A stretch of DNA of 64,000 nt from Leptodactylus fallax (taxonomy: Eukaryota; Chordata; Amphibia; Anura; Leptodactylidae), in NCBI GenBank assembly GCA_947044405.1, contig CAMRHE010000017.1, positions 9,826,001 to 9,890,000 of the forward strand, read 5' to 3'. The notes below the pieces were generated by a model. That model saw only the letters and a list, made by a program, of their open reading frames with translations, was not told the origin of the DNA and made no database searches. Below are positions 49,548 through 59,494 of the stretch, in pieces (the first letter of the stretch is position 1; each line of letters starts with the position of its first letter). Made by a program: the position numbers and the translations under genes.

Positions 49548-50526
49548 TGTAAGAGACAGCCAATGTTGTCTTAAGCTTCATTTGTCTGTATAAACTGTTA
49601 ATGTTGAATGTATTTCTGTGATTCTGTTCCTTTAAGACAGCAGCCATTGTAATTGTGACATGATGCTGGAGTGAGACCCCCCCCCCCTTTTATGTCAGCC
49701 TGCCTGTTCTACAGACAGAGTGTGAGCAGAGAAGCAGGAAGTGACGAGACAGAGAGCAGCAGCCATCTTGGCAAGTGTTGTATTGAACTGGTGTGGAGAT
49801 TTTTCTGTACAGCTAAGCTGTATCTTGGTCCAGAGACAAACAGAGTGTAAAGAGACAACAGGACTAGTGAGTCCACGTGAAAGGAACTGTGCTCAGTGGC
49901 TGATCAGTGAGACTGACATTGTGACTGTGTATATGGATACCACAGATAGAGACTCGCAGTGCTGTTGATGTACTGGACGGCACCTGCTAAATCCCGGCTT
50001 ACATCCCAGCTCAGTGTATGGATTCGGCAGGACTGTCAGTGTGCTGAGTGGAATCTGCTGTTGGATTACATTGCATTCAGTTGGTTTCCCTGTCTGTTAA
50101 AGAGGACTTCATTTCTCCCAAGATCCTGATAACCGTGAGGAGAGGACGCTTCACTATAAAAGAAAGGACCGACTTTGGGCCCCACCGCGCGCTTCTACGG
50201 ACTGTAAGCGGTCCACCTGGACCACTGGGGAAAAGGGGGTGCACCCAAATGTGAAGTCAGGGTCAGTTAGGGATAGTTTTGAGTATATTGTTCATTCAGT
50301 GTCCATACTGCAGAAGTGGACAGAGTAAAAGTAGAAACCATTGCAGAATTTGCCTTGAAATTGTTCATGCTATATTGTATATTTTGCTTGTCTTTAGCCC
50401 TGTCATTTTACCTTTAACTAGCCTTTATTAACTTATAGTAAATATATATTTTTTTTCTTGAACTACCGCGTGTGCGTTCATTTCTGGTTGCGGAGTCCAA
50501 ACCACCTGCCTTGCTCTCGGTTCACA
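49548..50526 (+). repeat. 5' LTR of Gypsy element 2
   Basis: 979 bp, TGTAAGAGAC to GGTTCACA. It has a run of 11 C at about 49677 and a clear TATA box (TATAAAAG, 50155-50162), so the U3/R border should lie about 25-30 bp beyond. The 75- and 68-codon ORFs inside are present in both LTRs and are probably incidental. Confidence 0.95.
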
Positions 50527-50529
50527 AAT

Positions 50530-50547
50530 TGGCGTAGTCGGCAGGAT
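50530..50547 (+). promoter_or_regulatory. Primer-binding site, tRNA-Ser type
   Basis: TGGCGTAGTCGGCAGGAT starts 3 bp after the 5' LTR. From memory it is the exact complement of the 3' end with CCA of vertebrate tRNA-Ser(AGA). Element 1 uses a different serine isoacceptor. Confidence 0.85.
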
Positions 50548-50559
50548 CCGCTTACCAGA

Positions 50560-51585
50560 ATGGACGGTGACGCACCCGTTCGGGAGAATGGTGCTGGAGG
50601 AAGAATGCCAGCAGGGGCTATAATGAGTCAGTTAGCTAAATTTGATGGCAATAATATGTCAGTGAGTATGTGGGTGGAACAGATACGAATGATACAGCGA
50701 ATGTACCAGACCGCACCAGAAGTACTAGTAGAGCTAGCAATATTGACATTACAAGGGGATGCTAAGACCACGGTGATACTGAGGCCATTTGAACAAAGGC
50801 AGACATTTGAGCAAGTAGTCCAGATTCTAGAAACCATCTATGGAGAAACTGCATTGCTGGGGTCTCTGCAGGCTCGGTTCTTCCAGAGGGTACAACAGGA
50901 GAATGAAAGCCTTCCCCAATATGCAAATGCCCTACAAGAACTGCTCCGAGATATTCAAAGGAAGGAAAGAGGGGGCTCGCCAGCCTTCTGTAACCCTGAT
51001 CGGACTCTCCGTGACCAGTTTGTCCTGGGGATACGTGACGGCAGTTTAACTGTGACTATGCAGGATTTTATACGACGAGAGACTGATGCTAAATTCCATG
51101 ATGTACAGGTAGAGGCCATCTCCCGTGCCAATAGTATGGTCCCGAGGCCGCAGACCGCAGTTGGAGTTACTTTGTCACAGGGGGCTAGTTCTGGCTCAGA
51201 GACAGTAGAAAAAGGGACGGTTAAAGAAATTCTCACAGTAATGCAGAAACTGCAAGAACAAATGGAACACTTGCACACTCGTTGTGATGAGCAGTCTATG
51301 AAAATTGCAGACTTCCAGAAGACTGGAGATGAAAGGGTGAGCCATCCACACCCAGCAAGTCAGAATCACCCACCACCCCGCTGGAGGGGTGAGGATAGGA
51401 CCTACCGAAGGGGTCCAAATCATTTAGTGCAGTGCTCAGGAGAAATCGAAGGGGCTTACCGAAGGGGCCCAAACAGATGGCCAGAACGACGGGGGATACG
51501 CTGCTGGGAGTGTGGACGGATGGGCCACGTTGCTGCTACATGTCCAGAGCAGCGACAAACTTATGAGAGACCGCCGTTAAACTGA
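50560..51585 (+). CDS. gag: Gag polyprotein of Gypsy element 2
   Basis: A protein of 341 residues. I chose the ATG at 50560, 12 bp after the primer-binding site; the frame extends back into the LTR but without another ATG. The region from about residue 25 to 220 is a likely capsid domain ('FDGNNMSVSMWVEQIRMIQ', 'LGSLQARFFQRVQQENESL'), followed by a charged helix at about 240-265, a basic PRW/RGPN-rich stretch, and one CCHC zinc knuckle at 315-328 (CWECGRMGHVAATC). It ends TTA AAC TGA, with the frameshift heptamer overlapping the final two sense codons. No defects seen. Confidence 0.93.
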   Translation: MDGDAPVRENGAGGRMPAGAIMSQLAKFDGNNMSVSMWVEQIRMIQRMYQTAPEVLVELAILTLQGDAKTTVILRPFEQRQTFEQVVQILETIYGETALLGSLQARFFQRVQQENESLPQYANALQELLRDIQRKERGGSPAFCNPDRTLRDQFVLGIRDGSLTVTMQDFIRRETDAKFHDVQVEAISRANSMVPRPQTAVGVTLSQGASSGSETVEKGTVKEILTVMQKLQEQMEHLHTRCDEQSMKIADFQKTGDERVSHPHPASQNHPPPRWRGEDRTYRRGPNHLVQCSGEIEGAYRRGPNRWPERRGIRCWECGRMGHVAATCPEQRQTYERPPLN

Positions 51586-51619
51586 AGTCCCCTGCTGCTG
51601 AAGGGCGTGTAGTAGGGGA
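51576..51619 (+). promoter_or_regulatory. Probable -1 ribosomal frameshift signal (gag-pol)
   Basis: G TTA AAC at 51576-51582, directly followed by the gag stop TGA. After a 5-nt spacer, TCCCCT (51588-51593) can pair with AGGGGA (51614-51619) around a 20-nt loop, which leaves room for a pseudoknot. Pol is in the -1 frame. Same heptamer as element 1. Inferred, not shown. Confidence 0.7.
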
Positions 51620-51647
51620 GACTGACAAGGAGACTATGTGGGGAGAA

Positions 51648-51650
51648 TGA
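51648..51650 (+). other. Premature stop in the gag-pol junction of element 2
   Basis: In the -1 frame entered at 51576 the reading is open for 24 codons and then meets TGA at 51648-51650. From 51651 the same frame is open to the end of pol. The next bases contain a short direct repeat (tgacctgatga, tgacctgatcg), but removing it would not restore the frame, so a substitution is the simplest cause. Confidence 0.85.
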
Positions 51651-51689
51651 CCTGATGATGACCTGATCGCTGCAAGTCCTGTCATACAG

Positions 51690-54600
51690 GTGGAAATGGA
51701 GGGTATTCCGGTTACCGGGATGATTGACACGGGTTCCCAAGTAACGACCTTGAGTAGAGACTGTTATGAACGGTACTTCCGGCAACATGTGAAATATGAT
51801 CCCCATACATTCGTACGAGTGGTCGCAGCTAACCAGTTACCAGTTCCGGTCGTGGGAGTGGCCTGGATGAATGTCCGGGTATGTGGCCAAGATCTAGGTA
51901 GGAAAGGCATTGTGGTGGTACAGGAGTCACATGAAGTAAAGGTCCCTGTCATTTTGGGGATGAATGTGTTAAAAGAATTAGATCAGATCCTCTTTGAAAA
52001 GAAAGGTCACGGTTATTGGAAAGAAACCACCACCCATCGGCCTACTCAAACAGCTTTCCATCGGCTGATCCGGACATGTGGCTTACAGAAAAGTTCAGAT
52101 GCACAGCGTCCTCTGGCTCGAATTTCAGTTCCTTTGCATACAAAAGTTACACTGCCACCCAGTCGGGAGACAATAGTGTCCATGCCCGTAGGCACCTGTC
52201 GGAAACTAGAGGGCATAGCTGTGTTGGTAGAACCACTGCAGGCAGCCGAAGGAGGTGTTGATCCGCTAGTGGCCCGTTCCTTGGCAATAGTTCGCAATGG
52301 AAGAGTACCACTTCGATGTGTAAACACTCAGGACCAGAGTGTGGACCTGACCCCAGGGAGGCTGCTGGCTAACATCTATGTGACTCCGGAGGAAGTAAGG
52401 AAAGTAACTCCAATGCAGCTGAAGCCGACTGAAAGGGATGAGTGGACCGTAACTGTGTCCATGGGAGAAGATGAGGAACCCACCTCTGAATGGAATGGCT
52501 GTGCAATTCGAGAACAGATGAAGATGGATGTAAGTTCATGTTCTCTGGAATGGGTGCAGAAGGTAGATGAGCTGTTGTGGGAGAACCAAGCCACCTTTGC
52601 ACGGTATGCTGAAGATTTTGGATGTACCACAGGGATCTACCATGAGATTCCCACAGGAGACACCCCTCCAATTAGAGAGCGCTACCGACAAATTCCTCCA
52701 CAGTTGTATCAGGAAGTGAAAGAACTGTTAGCTAAGATGCTACAGGGTGGGATCATCCAAGAAAGCCAGAGTCCCTGGGCGGCTCCTGTGGTGTTAGTAA
52801 GAAAAAAAGATGGGTCCATCCGATTTTGCGTAGACTATCGGAAGTTAAACGCTTGCACCGTACGAGATTCCTACCCCTTGCCACGGATTGAGGAGTCCCT
52901 CTCAGCGCTAGGGAGAGCCCGGTACTTCTCCTCACTAGATCTGGCTAGTGGGTATTGGCAGGTGCCGATGGCCACAAAAGACAAGGAGAAGACGGCATTC
53001 ATCTTGCCCATGGGACTATACGAATTTAACCGGATGCCCTTCGGGTTGACAAATGCACCCGGAACGTTTCAGCGGTTGATGGAGAAATGTCTCGGTGACT
53101 TCAACTTTGAGTTCACTCTCATCTACTTGGATGACATTATAGTGTATTCTGCGACCTTTGAAGACCATCTCCACCAGTTGGGGCAAGTATTTCGAAGATT
53201 GCGGGAACATGGGCTCAAATTGAAACCCAGTAAATGTCGGTTGTTCCAATCTGAAATTGATTACTTGGGTCACCGCGTATCAGGAGAAGGGGTGAGACCA
53301 TCAAGAGACAAGATAGCGGCTGTTCAAGATTGGCCGATACCGACTACCCTGCGAGAAGTGAGGGCGTTCCTTGGAGTAGCCGGTTACTATCGACGGTTTA
53401 TTAAGGATTTCGCCAAGGTAGCAGCACCACTTAATGCTCTCCTACGAGGCACATCCGGTGGTCCAAAGAACCGGTCCGTGAAGTGGGGACCTGAACAGGA
53501 ACAAGCCTTCCAGGCATTGAAGGATGCACTGACAACAGCCCCAATCTTGGCATATGCTGATTACCACTTGCCGTTCCAGCTATATACAGATGCAAGCCTG
53601 TATGGTCTTGGAGCAGTGCTTTCCCAGCTTCAGGATGGCCAGGAGAGGGTCATAGCGTACGGCAGCCGGTCTTTGAGAGATTCTGAAAGAAACCCCGAGA
53701 ATTATAGTTCATTTAAATTGGAGCTGTTGGCACTGGTATGGGCCATGACCGAGAAATTCTCTGAATATTTGACCGGTGCTGAAGTTTTAGTACTGACTGA
53801 CAACAACCCACTAGCTCACCTGGAAAATGCCAAGCTCGGGGCGTTAGAGCAGAGGTGGATAGCCCGAATGTCTACATTCAATTACCGCATTAAGTATCGG
53901 TCCAAGACAGAGAACCAGAATGCTGACGGACTTTCTAGGGTAACTGCCCAGACCCCCACAGAAGACGTGGATCATGAGTTGGAGCATGTGGAGGTGCCCG
54001 ATTTCAGCAGATTTTCACAGGCCTTGACCGCCACTAATCAGTTTGAGATGGAGGGGACTGAAATGGCTCCTTTCTTTGGTCCCTCACGACAGGAATGGGC
54101 ACAGATACAACAGACCCATGAGGGGCTGGCGCAGATGATCAAGTGTGTTGAGAAAGGCCAGAAGCCCTGTAGAGAGGAAAGAGAACGACTGACACGTGAG
54201 ATATTATCTGTTTTGAGTCAGTGGGAAAAGTTGGAGATGAAAAATGGAGTGCTATGCCGAAAGGTCTATTTACCTTCTGAGATCGACATTCGATACCAAA
54301 TTGTGGTGCCTAGTGAACTGGCTTGCTCCTTGGCAGTTGAGGCTCATAATAAGAATGGATATTTTGGTCATGAGAAGACCTTTCGTTGGTTACAGCGACT
54401 GATTTACTGCCCTGGTCTTCGTCAAATGGTCGAAGAAGTATGCCGCAGCTGTCGAACTTGTGAGATCCATAAGGCAATAGAACAGAGAGCTCCCCTGCAA
54501 ACCATCGTGACCCAGGAACCTTTAGAAATCGTCATGATAGACTATCTAATGGTGGGCCCATCCAATAGCGGACACCAGTATTGCCTCGTAATGGTGGATC

Positions 54601-55724
54601 ACTTCACCAAATTTGCGGTGGTAACCGCCACCAAGGACCAGACAGCTGAGTCAGCAGCTCGTGCTCTGTGCCAAGATTTCATTCGAGTATATGGGTGCCC
54701 CCAACGCATCCACTCCGACCAGGGCGCCTGCTTTGAGGGACACGTAATGAAAGAAGTTCAACGTATCTACGGGATAAAGAAGTCGCACACGACTCCATAC
54801 CACCCTCAGGGAAATGGGGCCTGTGAAAGATTCAACAGAACTCTGCTACAGATGCTGCGGACTCTGGAGGAAGACAAGAAGTTACAGTGGCCTCAGTTCT
54901 TGTCTGAAATGGTGTGGGCCTATAACAATCAGGTCCATTCTACAACGGGGTACTCTCCTTATACACTTCTCTTTGGGCGGTCTGGGCGAAGTATAGGAGA
55001 ATTACAGTTGAATGATGTGGATGGGTTCCCTCCGAGGGATCCAACCTCTTGGGTGCGGGCGCATCGGCAGAGACTTGAGACGATCCATCGATTGGTGCGG
55101 CAGCGCCTGCAAGAACATCCCCATCCTGATAAGACCCCAGTGCAAGAAGCACCATTGCAACCAGGCGACCTGGTGCTAGTTCGTGTCAAGAAACCCCAAG
55201 GGAAATTGGAAAGCAGATGGGAGGCTTTGCCGTATCGTGTTGTTGGCCGCAAGTATGCGAATGGGCCAGTGTACCAGGTCCAGAAAGAAGGAACTGATTG
55301 TGTTCGAGTACTTCACCGAAATATGTTGCGCCTGTGTCATTCTGAAGGGACAAATCACGATGGGCCTGCCAATGTGAATGAGCTCCCACAGTCAGAGAAT
55401 GGAGGTGCGGAATGGGCCTCCGACGAGGAGGATGATTGTTGGCCGATCCCTGCTCCTGGGGATGTTCCACCTGTGACTACTGTATCTCCGGCCTGTGCCC
55501 CCTCTGGTGCGGAATCCGCTGGTCCTTCTCAGCCCATAGCTGCAGCACCCCATAATATACCACCGGTCCTCAGACGGACCACTAGGCCAAATGCTGGTAT
55601 TCCCCCTGTTCGGTATGCGCAGGATGAGTTTGTTTGGCCTGCCATACATCGGTATACTACCACCCTGTGCATAAAAGTACAACCCTCTGGATATACAGTC
55701 ATAGGCAGGGACTGCCACTCTTAA
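51690..55724 (+). CDS. pol: Pol polyprotein of Gypsy element 2 (PR-RT-RNase H-IN)
   Basis: An open frame of 1344 codons counted from a GTG at 51690; the frame is open from 51651. Order: aspartic protease DTG at residues 13-15; reverse transcriptase YLDD at 479-482; RNase H first aspartate (YTDAS) at 634 and a later TDNN; integrase with an HH-CC zinc region (H...H...CRSCRTC) and the triad D951, D1010 and E1046, again with 35 residues between the last two. The C-terminal 'LVLVRVKKPQGKLESRWEALPYRVV' area is GPY/F-like; no chromodomain is seen. It would be made as Gag-Pol by -1 frameshift, but the TGA at 51648 would stop that product before the protease. The stop codon (55722-55724) overlaps the polypurine tract. 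Confidence 0.95.
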   Translation: MEMEGIPVTGMIDTGSQVTTLSRDCYERYFRQHVKYDPHTFVRVVAANQLPVPVVGVAWMNVRVCGQDLGRKGIVVVQESHEVKVPVILGMNVLKELDQILFEKKGHGYWKETTTHRPTQTAFHRLIRTCGLQKSSDAQRPLARISVPLHTKVTLPPSRETIVSMPVGTCRKLEGIAVLVEPLQAAEGGVDPLVARSLAIVRNGRVPLRCVNTQDQSVDLTPGRLLANIYVTPEEVRKVTPMQLKPTERDEWTVTVSMGEDEEPTSEWNGCAIREQMKMDVSSCSLEWVQKVDELLWENQATFARYAEDFGCTTGIYHEIPTGDTPPIRERYRQIPPQLYQEVKELLAKMLQGGIIQESQSPWAAPVVLVRKKDGSIRFCVDYRKLNACTVRDSYPLPRIEESLSALGRARYFSSLDLASGYWQVPMATKDKEKTAFILPMGLYEFNRMPFGLTNAPGTFQRLMEKCLGDFNFEFTLIYLDDIIVYSATFEDHLHQLGQVFRRLREHGLKLKPSKCRLFQSEIDYLGHRVSGEGVRPSRDKIAAVQDWPIPTTLREVRAFLGVAGYYRRFIKDFAKVAAPLNALLRGTSGGPKNRSVKWGPEQEQAFQALKDALTTAPILAYADYHLPFQLYTDASLYGLGAVLSQLQDGQERVIAYGSRSLRDSERNPENYSSFKLELLALVWAMTEKFSEYLTGAEVLVLTDNNPLAHLENAKLGALEQRWIARMSTFNYRIKYRSKTENQNADGLSRVTAQTPTEDVDHELEHVEVPDFSRFSQALTATNQFEMEGTEMAPFFGPSRQEWAQIQQTHEGLAQMIKCVEKGQKPCREERERLTREILSVLSQWEKLEMKNGVLCRKVYLPSEIDIRYQIVVPSELACSLAVEAHNKNGYFGHEKTFRWLQRLIYCPGLRQMVEEVCRSCRTCEIHKAIEQRAPLQTIVTQEPLEIVMIDYLMVGPSNSGHQYCLVMVDHFTKFAVVTATKDQTAESAARALCQDFIRVYGCPQRIHSDQGACFEGHVMKEVQRIYGIKKSHTTPYHPQGNGACERFNRTLLQMLRTLEEDKKLQWPQFLSEMVWAYNNQVHSTTGYSPYTLLFGRSGRSIGELQLNDVDGFPPRDPTSWVRAHRQRLETIHRLVRQRLQEHPHPDKTPVQEAPLQPGDLVLVRVKKPQGKLESRWEALPYRVVGRKYANGPVYQVQKEGTDCVRVLHRNMLRLCHSEGTNHDGPANVNELPQSENGGAEWASDEEDDCWPIPAPGDVPPVTTVSPACAPSGAESAGPSQPIAAAPHNIPPVLRRTTRPNAGIPPVRYAQDEFVWPAIHRYTTTLCIKVQPSGYTVIGRDCHS

Positions 55725-55738
55725 AGTGGGGGGGAATA
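55723..55738 (+). promoter_or_regulatory. Polypurine tract of Gypsy element 2
   Basis: AAAGTGGGGGGGAATA directly before the 3' LTR. One pyrimidine interrupts the tract. Its first two bases are part of the pol stop codon. Confidence 0.85.
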
Positions 55739-56716
55739 TGTAAGAGACAGCCAATGTTGTCTTAAGCTTCATTTGTCTGTATAAACTGTTAATGTTGAAT
55801 GTATTTCTGTGATTCTGTTCCTTTAAGACAGCAGCCATTGTAATTGTGACATGATGCTGGAGTGAGACCCCCCCCCCCTTTTATGTCAGCCTGCCTGTTC
55901 TGCAGACAGAATGTGAGCAGAGAAGCAGGAAGTGACGAGACAGAGAGCAGCAGCCATCTTGGCAAGTGTTGTATTGAACTGGTGTGGAGATTTTTCTGTA
56001 CAGCTAAGCTGTATCTTGGTCCAGAGACAAACAGAGTGTAAAGAGACAACAGGACTAGTGAGTCCACGTGAAAGGAACTGTGCTCAGTGGCTGATCAGTG
56101 AGACTGACATTGTGACTGTGTATATGGATACCACAGATAGAGACTCGCAGTGCTGTTGATGTACTGGACGGCACCTGCTAAATCCCGGCTTACATCCCAG
56201 CTCAGTGTATGGATTCGGCACTACTGTCAGTGTGCTGAGTGGAATCTGCTGTTGGATTACATTGCATTCAGTTGGTTTCCCTGTCTGTTAAAGAGGACTT
56301 CATTTCTCCCAAGATCCTGATAACCGTGAGGAGAGGACGCTTCACTATAAAAGAAAGGACCGACTTTGGGCCCCACCGCGCGCTTCTACAGACTGTAGGC
56401 GGTCCACCTGGACCACTGGGGAAAAGGGGGTGCACCCAAATGTGAAGTCAGGGTCAGTTAGGGATAGTTTTGAGTATATTGTTCATTCAGTGTCCAGACT
56501 GCAGAAGTGGACAGAGTAAAAGTAGAAACCATTGCAGAATTTGCCTTGAAATTGTTCATGCTATATTGTATATTTTGCTTGTCTTTAGCCCTGTCATTTT
56601 ACCTTTAACTAGCCTTTATTAACTTATAGTAAATATATATTTTTTTCTTGAACTACCGCGTGTGCGTTCATTTCTGGTTGCGGAGTCCAAACCACCTGCC
56701 TTGCTCTCGGTTCACA
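55739..56716 (+). repeat. 3' LTR of Gypsy element 2
   Basis: 978 bp, TGTAAGAGAC to GGTTCACA, followed by the target duplication CTGT (56717-56720). TATA box at 56346-56353. Confidence 0.95.
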
Positions 56717-56720
56717 CTGT

Positions 56721-57416
56721 CTCCATGGAACTTGCTCTGTGCTATGCAGCCACAACAGCACATTACAGATTGGGCCTGGACCAGTTACTCTGGCCCCAGG
56801 CTCTCTGACTGGCCTTTACTCTGAGTCTAGCCCATGCTGCTGGACACACCATGCCATTTGTCTAACTTGCACCCAGTCTCTGTAGGCCTCATACGCATGC
56901 CTTGCTGCACTAGGCCTCACATCAGGCTTATGGCATAGTCATTTTCACTTCCCCAGCAGTGAGCTTCCTGGCAGACTGACGCCAAAGCACCATTCCGGTC
57001 TCTAAGGAAAGCAAAACTCTCTATTTAACTCCTAGGTCAAGCCCCGACCACCTTCTAACAAGCTATGGAGCTGGAATGTGTATTCACTGCTCAATGTAGC
57101 AGTGTTTTACACTGAATCTGTAATGCAACTGCACCACCTATTGACTAGCACTGGTACTGCACCTTAACAGATTAATACAGCAACATTAATATAAACCACA
57201 GCATGCACTTAGTTAGTAGGCTGCCAGACCTGTCTGCAGCAAACTCTTAAGCTCCCCCTAGTGGTGACTGCAGATAGCCATAATATTACCATTTACCTCT
57301 ACATCTGTGTAAATGGCAACTTCAACCCTTATAAAATATTTTGTGATGAATCAGATGAGAATTTTGGATCCAACAATTAAACTGTGTTATAAAGTAGGCT
57401 TTCATAGAGTTATCCC
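56721..57416. other. Non-coding stretch, no gene seen
   Basis: No exon or repeat termini recognised. Confidence 0.45.
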
Positions 57417-57705
57417 TTAAAAAGAATGTGTCATCAGAACATAGGTTAGGGTCAATTGAATCAAATGGTGTATTCCCCTTGTAAATCGCTGGCGCCGTTC
57501 CCGAGATATTGTCATTTTTGTTAATATGCAAATTAGCTTTTTGCAGGAACAAGGGCATTGCCATTGTTTCAAAGAGGTAAGTGATAGCGCCCTCATTGCT
57601 CCAAAGAGCTCATTTGCATATTGACAAAAACAGTGATATACCGGCAATGGCGGCAGCGATTCACAAGGGGAAACACATTTTGATTCTGGTGAATGCAAAG
57701 GTATC
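57417..57705. mobile_element. T2-like MITE, diverged
   Basis: Starts TTAAAAAGAATGTGTCATCA and is related to the central part of the MITE at 35531-36271: 'ataggttagggtca', 'gtattccccttgtaaatcg', 'gagatattgtcatttttgtt' and the inverted 'tattgacaaaaacagtgata'. The right end is unclear. Confidence 0.6.
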
Positions 57706-58590
57706 ATCCTGAGGGCACAAGGCCTGTAGTCTGCCCCACTCATCTGTCCAACTCTTGTTACCATAGATCAGGCCAAAACTACAATGGCAGGGGTATGAAG
57801 ATCAGTAACTGACTGTCTCCACCAGCAGGTAGAGAGGCCGGTGCAGATAGCAGGTTTGAAGGTTTTATCTCACCCCAAGTACTTTATTTATATCAATACA
57901 TGTCAGTACTTCCCTATAATGTCCTATATATTGATGCCACTTTTTCAACAAAAACACAAGTGGATCCTCTGCAGACTATGACTTATCGGTGACATTCTCT
58001 TTGATAACAGTCACTTTCTCTTTTCTCTGGTATATATGAGTACAAGTGTGGTGAAAAATATATGGTGGATCCATGGCTAGAGCATAACTATACCTCCTGC
58101 GATATCCCTTCCTTATTCCTCACCTATGGGCTCCCTCTACAAGACTGAATTTTTGTTATTATTTGGCAATTGGCTATATTTAGGCAGTTTTGGTTATAAA
58201 TTTTGGAATGCAAACAGTACTGATTACCAAAAAACTTATTTTTTTGGGGGGGGGGCAGGTGATTTTAGGGGTTCCAACATTGTTTCTTCCATCTTCTCTG
58301 ACCCATGAGGAGCCAGCAGAGTTTTAAAAGTCTAAATGTAGCTGAACTCTTTCTGAGGGTAGAGATCTTGCTGGGATCTGTAGTGCACATAGCCTGTGCT
58401 GTTGACAGGGCCAGACATAGGTTAGATGGCATCCTGTACAAATGTCGCCCCCCCCCCCCAACCGCTATGGACTTTTGAAACAGGACATTAAAGTGTTAAT
58501 ATATGAAACAAATCTAATTCCGCCTTTTAGTTACTGCAAAATACAGTAAATTACAGCAAGAAATTATATTTAGCTTTATGGGGAAATGTA
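57706..58590. other. Non-coding stretch, no gene seen
   Basis: No recognisable feature apart from G- and C-runs at about 58246 and 58449. Confidence 0.45.
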
Positions 58591-58597
58591 CAGCTAA

Positions 58598-59035
58598 TTT
58601 TTTTTTTTTTTTTTTTATCGAAGGTCTCAAAGCTGTGCCAACGAAAACACCAGTGCACGGCAAAAAAGTGACGGGTGCCACTGAAAAAAAACGTGCAAAG
58701 GATGCAGTCTATCGCAAAACCCATCTCAAAAGAGAATGGGTCCTCCGAAACTGTCCCCAAACTCAAAGCCAAAAGGCACAAGAGTAAGGGGGCTGAACCA
58801 ACCCAACTGCCTAGACAGGAGGGTCAGTAACTTACTTGGTTTCCTCCATGGGCTGCCACCACCAGGAGTACTACCAAGCCAGCTACTTGCATCAGTCTCC
58901 TCAAGGGCTGCCACCCCAAGAGTACTACTGAGCCTGCAACTGTTGCCTATCTCCACAAAAGCAGAGACAGGCACTGGAGAGCAAAGAAGGAGGGAACCCG
59001 AGGGCCACACACTCCAACTCCTAGACTTCGGGTAG
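58598..59035 (-). mobile_element. Possible retrotransposed fragment ending in poly(A)
   Basis: A run of about 19 T at 58598-58616 would be a poly(A) tail on the minus strand. The sequence beyond it (to about 59035) is more GC-rich than its surroundings and contains overlapping ORFs on both strands (58726-59010 minus and 58736-59035 plus) without known domains. The parent is not recognised; this could be a LINE, SINE or processed copy. Confidence 0.3.
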
Positions 59036-59478
59036 GACCCAAAAGGGTTTCCGCACCCCTACATCCACACAAAAACAGTGACAAACAGGTGACAAAACGT
59101 GATAAACAAAAAAGAATAAATAAGTGAATAGAGTGCCAGTGTACTGGCCCGGTCTATCCGCTGGATCTATAAAAAATTACCCATGCTGGATAAACCAAGC
59201 AATAGGGTGAGTGCTCCTAAGGTGTGTTCAAGTGCTTGTGCAATGTGCCATACTCAGTGGGTTTCCCACGCCCAGTGAGTTAAGGCACCTCTGGAGTCAC
59301 CGTCCCCAGAGGCACTTGCACCATGAGACCTTCGAAAACCTCCCCAGCCCCTTGGCTTCGATCTACCAGGGCCCTCTGCAATCCCTGGTGTGGTTCTCTG
59401 CCTCATGTTCACAGTGTTCAGTTGGCTCCCTACAGGGGGTGAGCGACTTCCCCTGGCGGAACCAACCTACTGGCTGTT
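59036..59478. other. Sequence downstream of U2-associated copy A, unidentified
   Basis: Read on the minus strand it follows the U2 tail. It contains 'gaggcacttgcaccatgaga' and 'cgcccagtgagttaaggcac', with short inverted words, and could be another repeat. I do not recognise it. Confidence 0.35.
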
Positions 59479-59494
59479 ACTGATAAGAACAGAT
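59479..59494 (-). ncRNA. U2 snRNA fragment, nucleotides 38-53 (3' flank of copy A)
   Basis: On the minus strand this reads ATCTGTTCTTATCAGT, identical to U2 nucleotides 38-53, and lies directly after the A-rich end of copy A. U2 identity stops after position 53. It continues, in register, the U2 head at 61510-61541. Confidence 0.8.

Larger units (their letters stand above)
49548..56716 (+). mobile_element. Ty3/Gypsy LTR retrotransposon (element 2), nearly intact
   Basis: A 7169-bp element: LTR, primer-binding site, gag, pol, polypurine tract, LTR, flanked by the 4-bp direct repeat CTGT (49544-49547 and 56717-56720). By eye the LTRs differ by about seven substitutions and one T-run indel, so it is also young. 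Its protein sequences are clearly different from those of element 1, so it is another lineage. It is more compact: almost no leader, and the pol stop overlaps the polypurine tract. One TGA in the gag-pol junction may prevent Pol synthesis. Confidence 0.97.
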
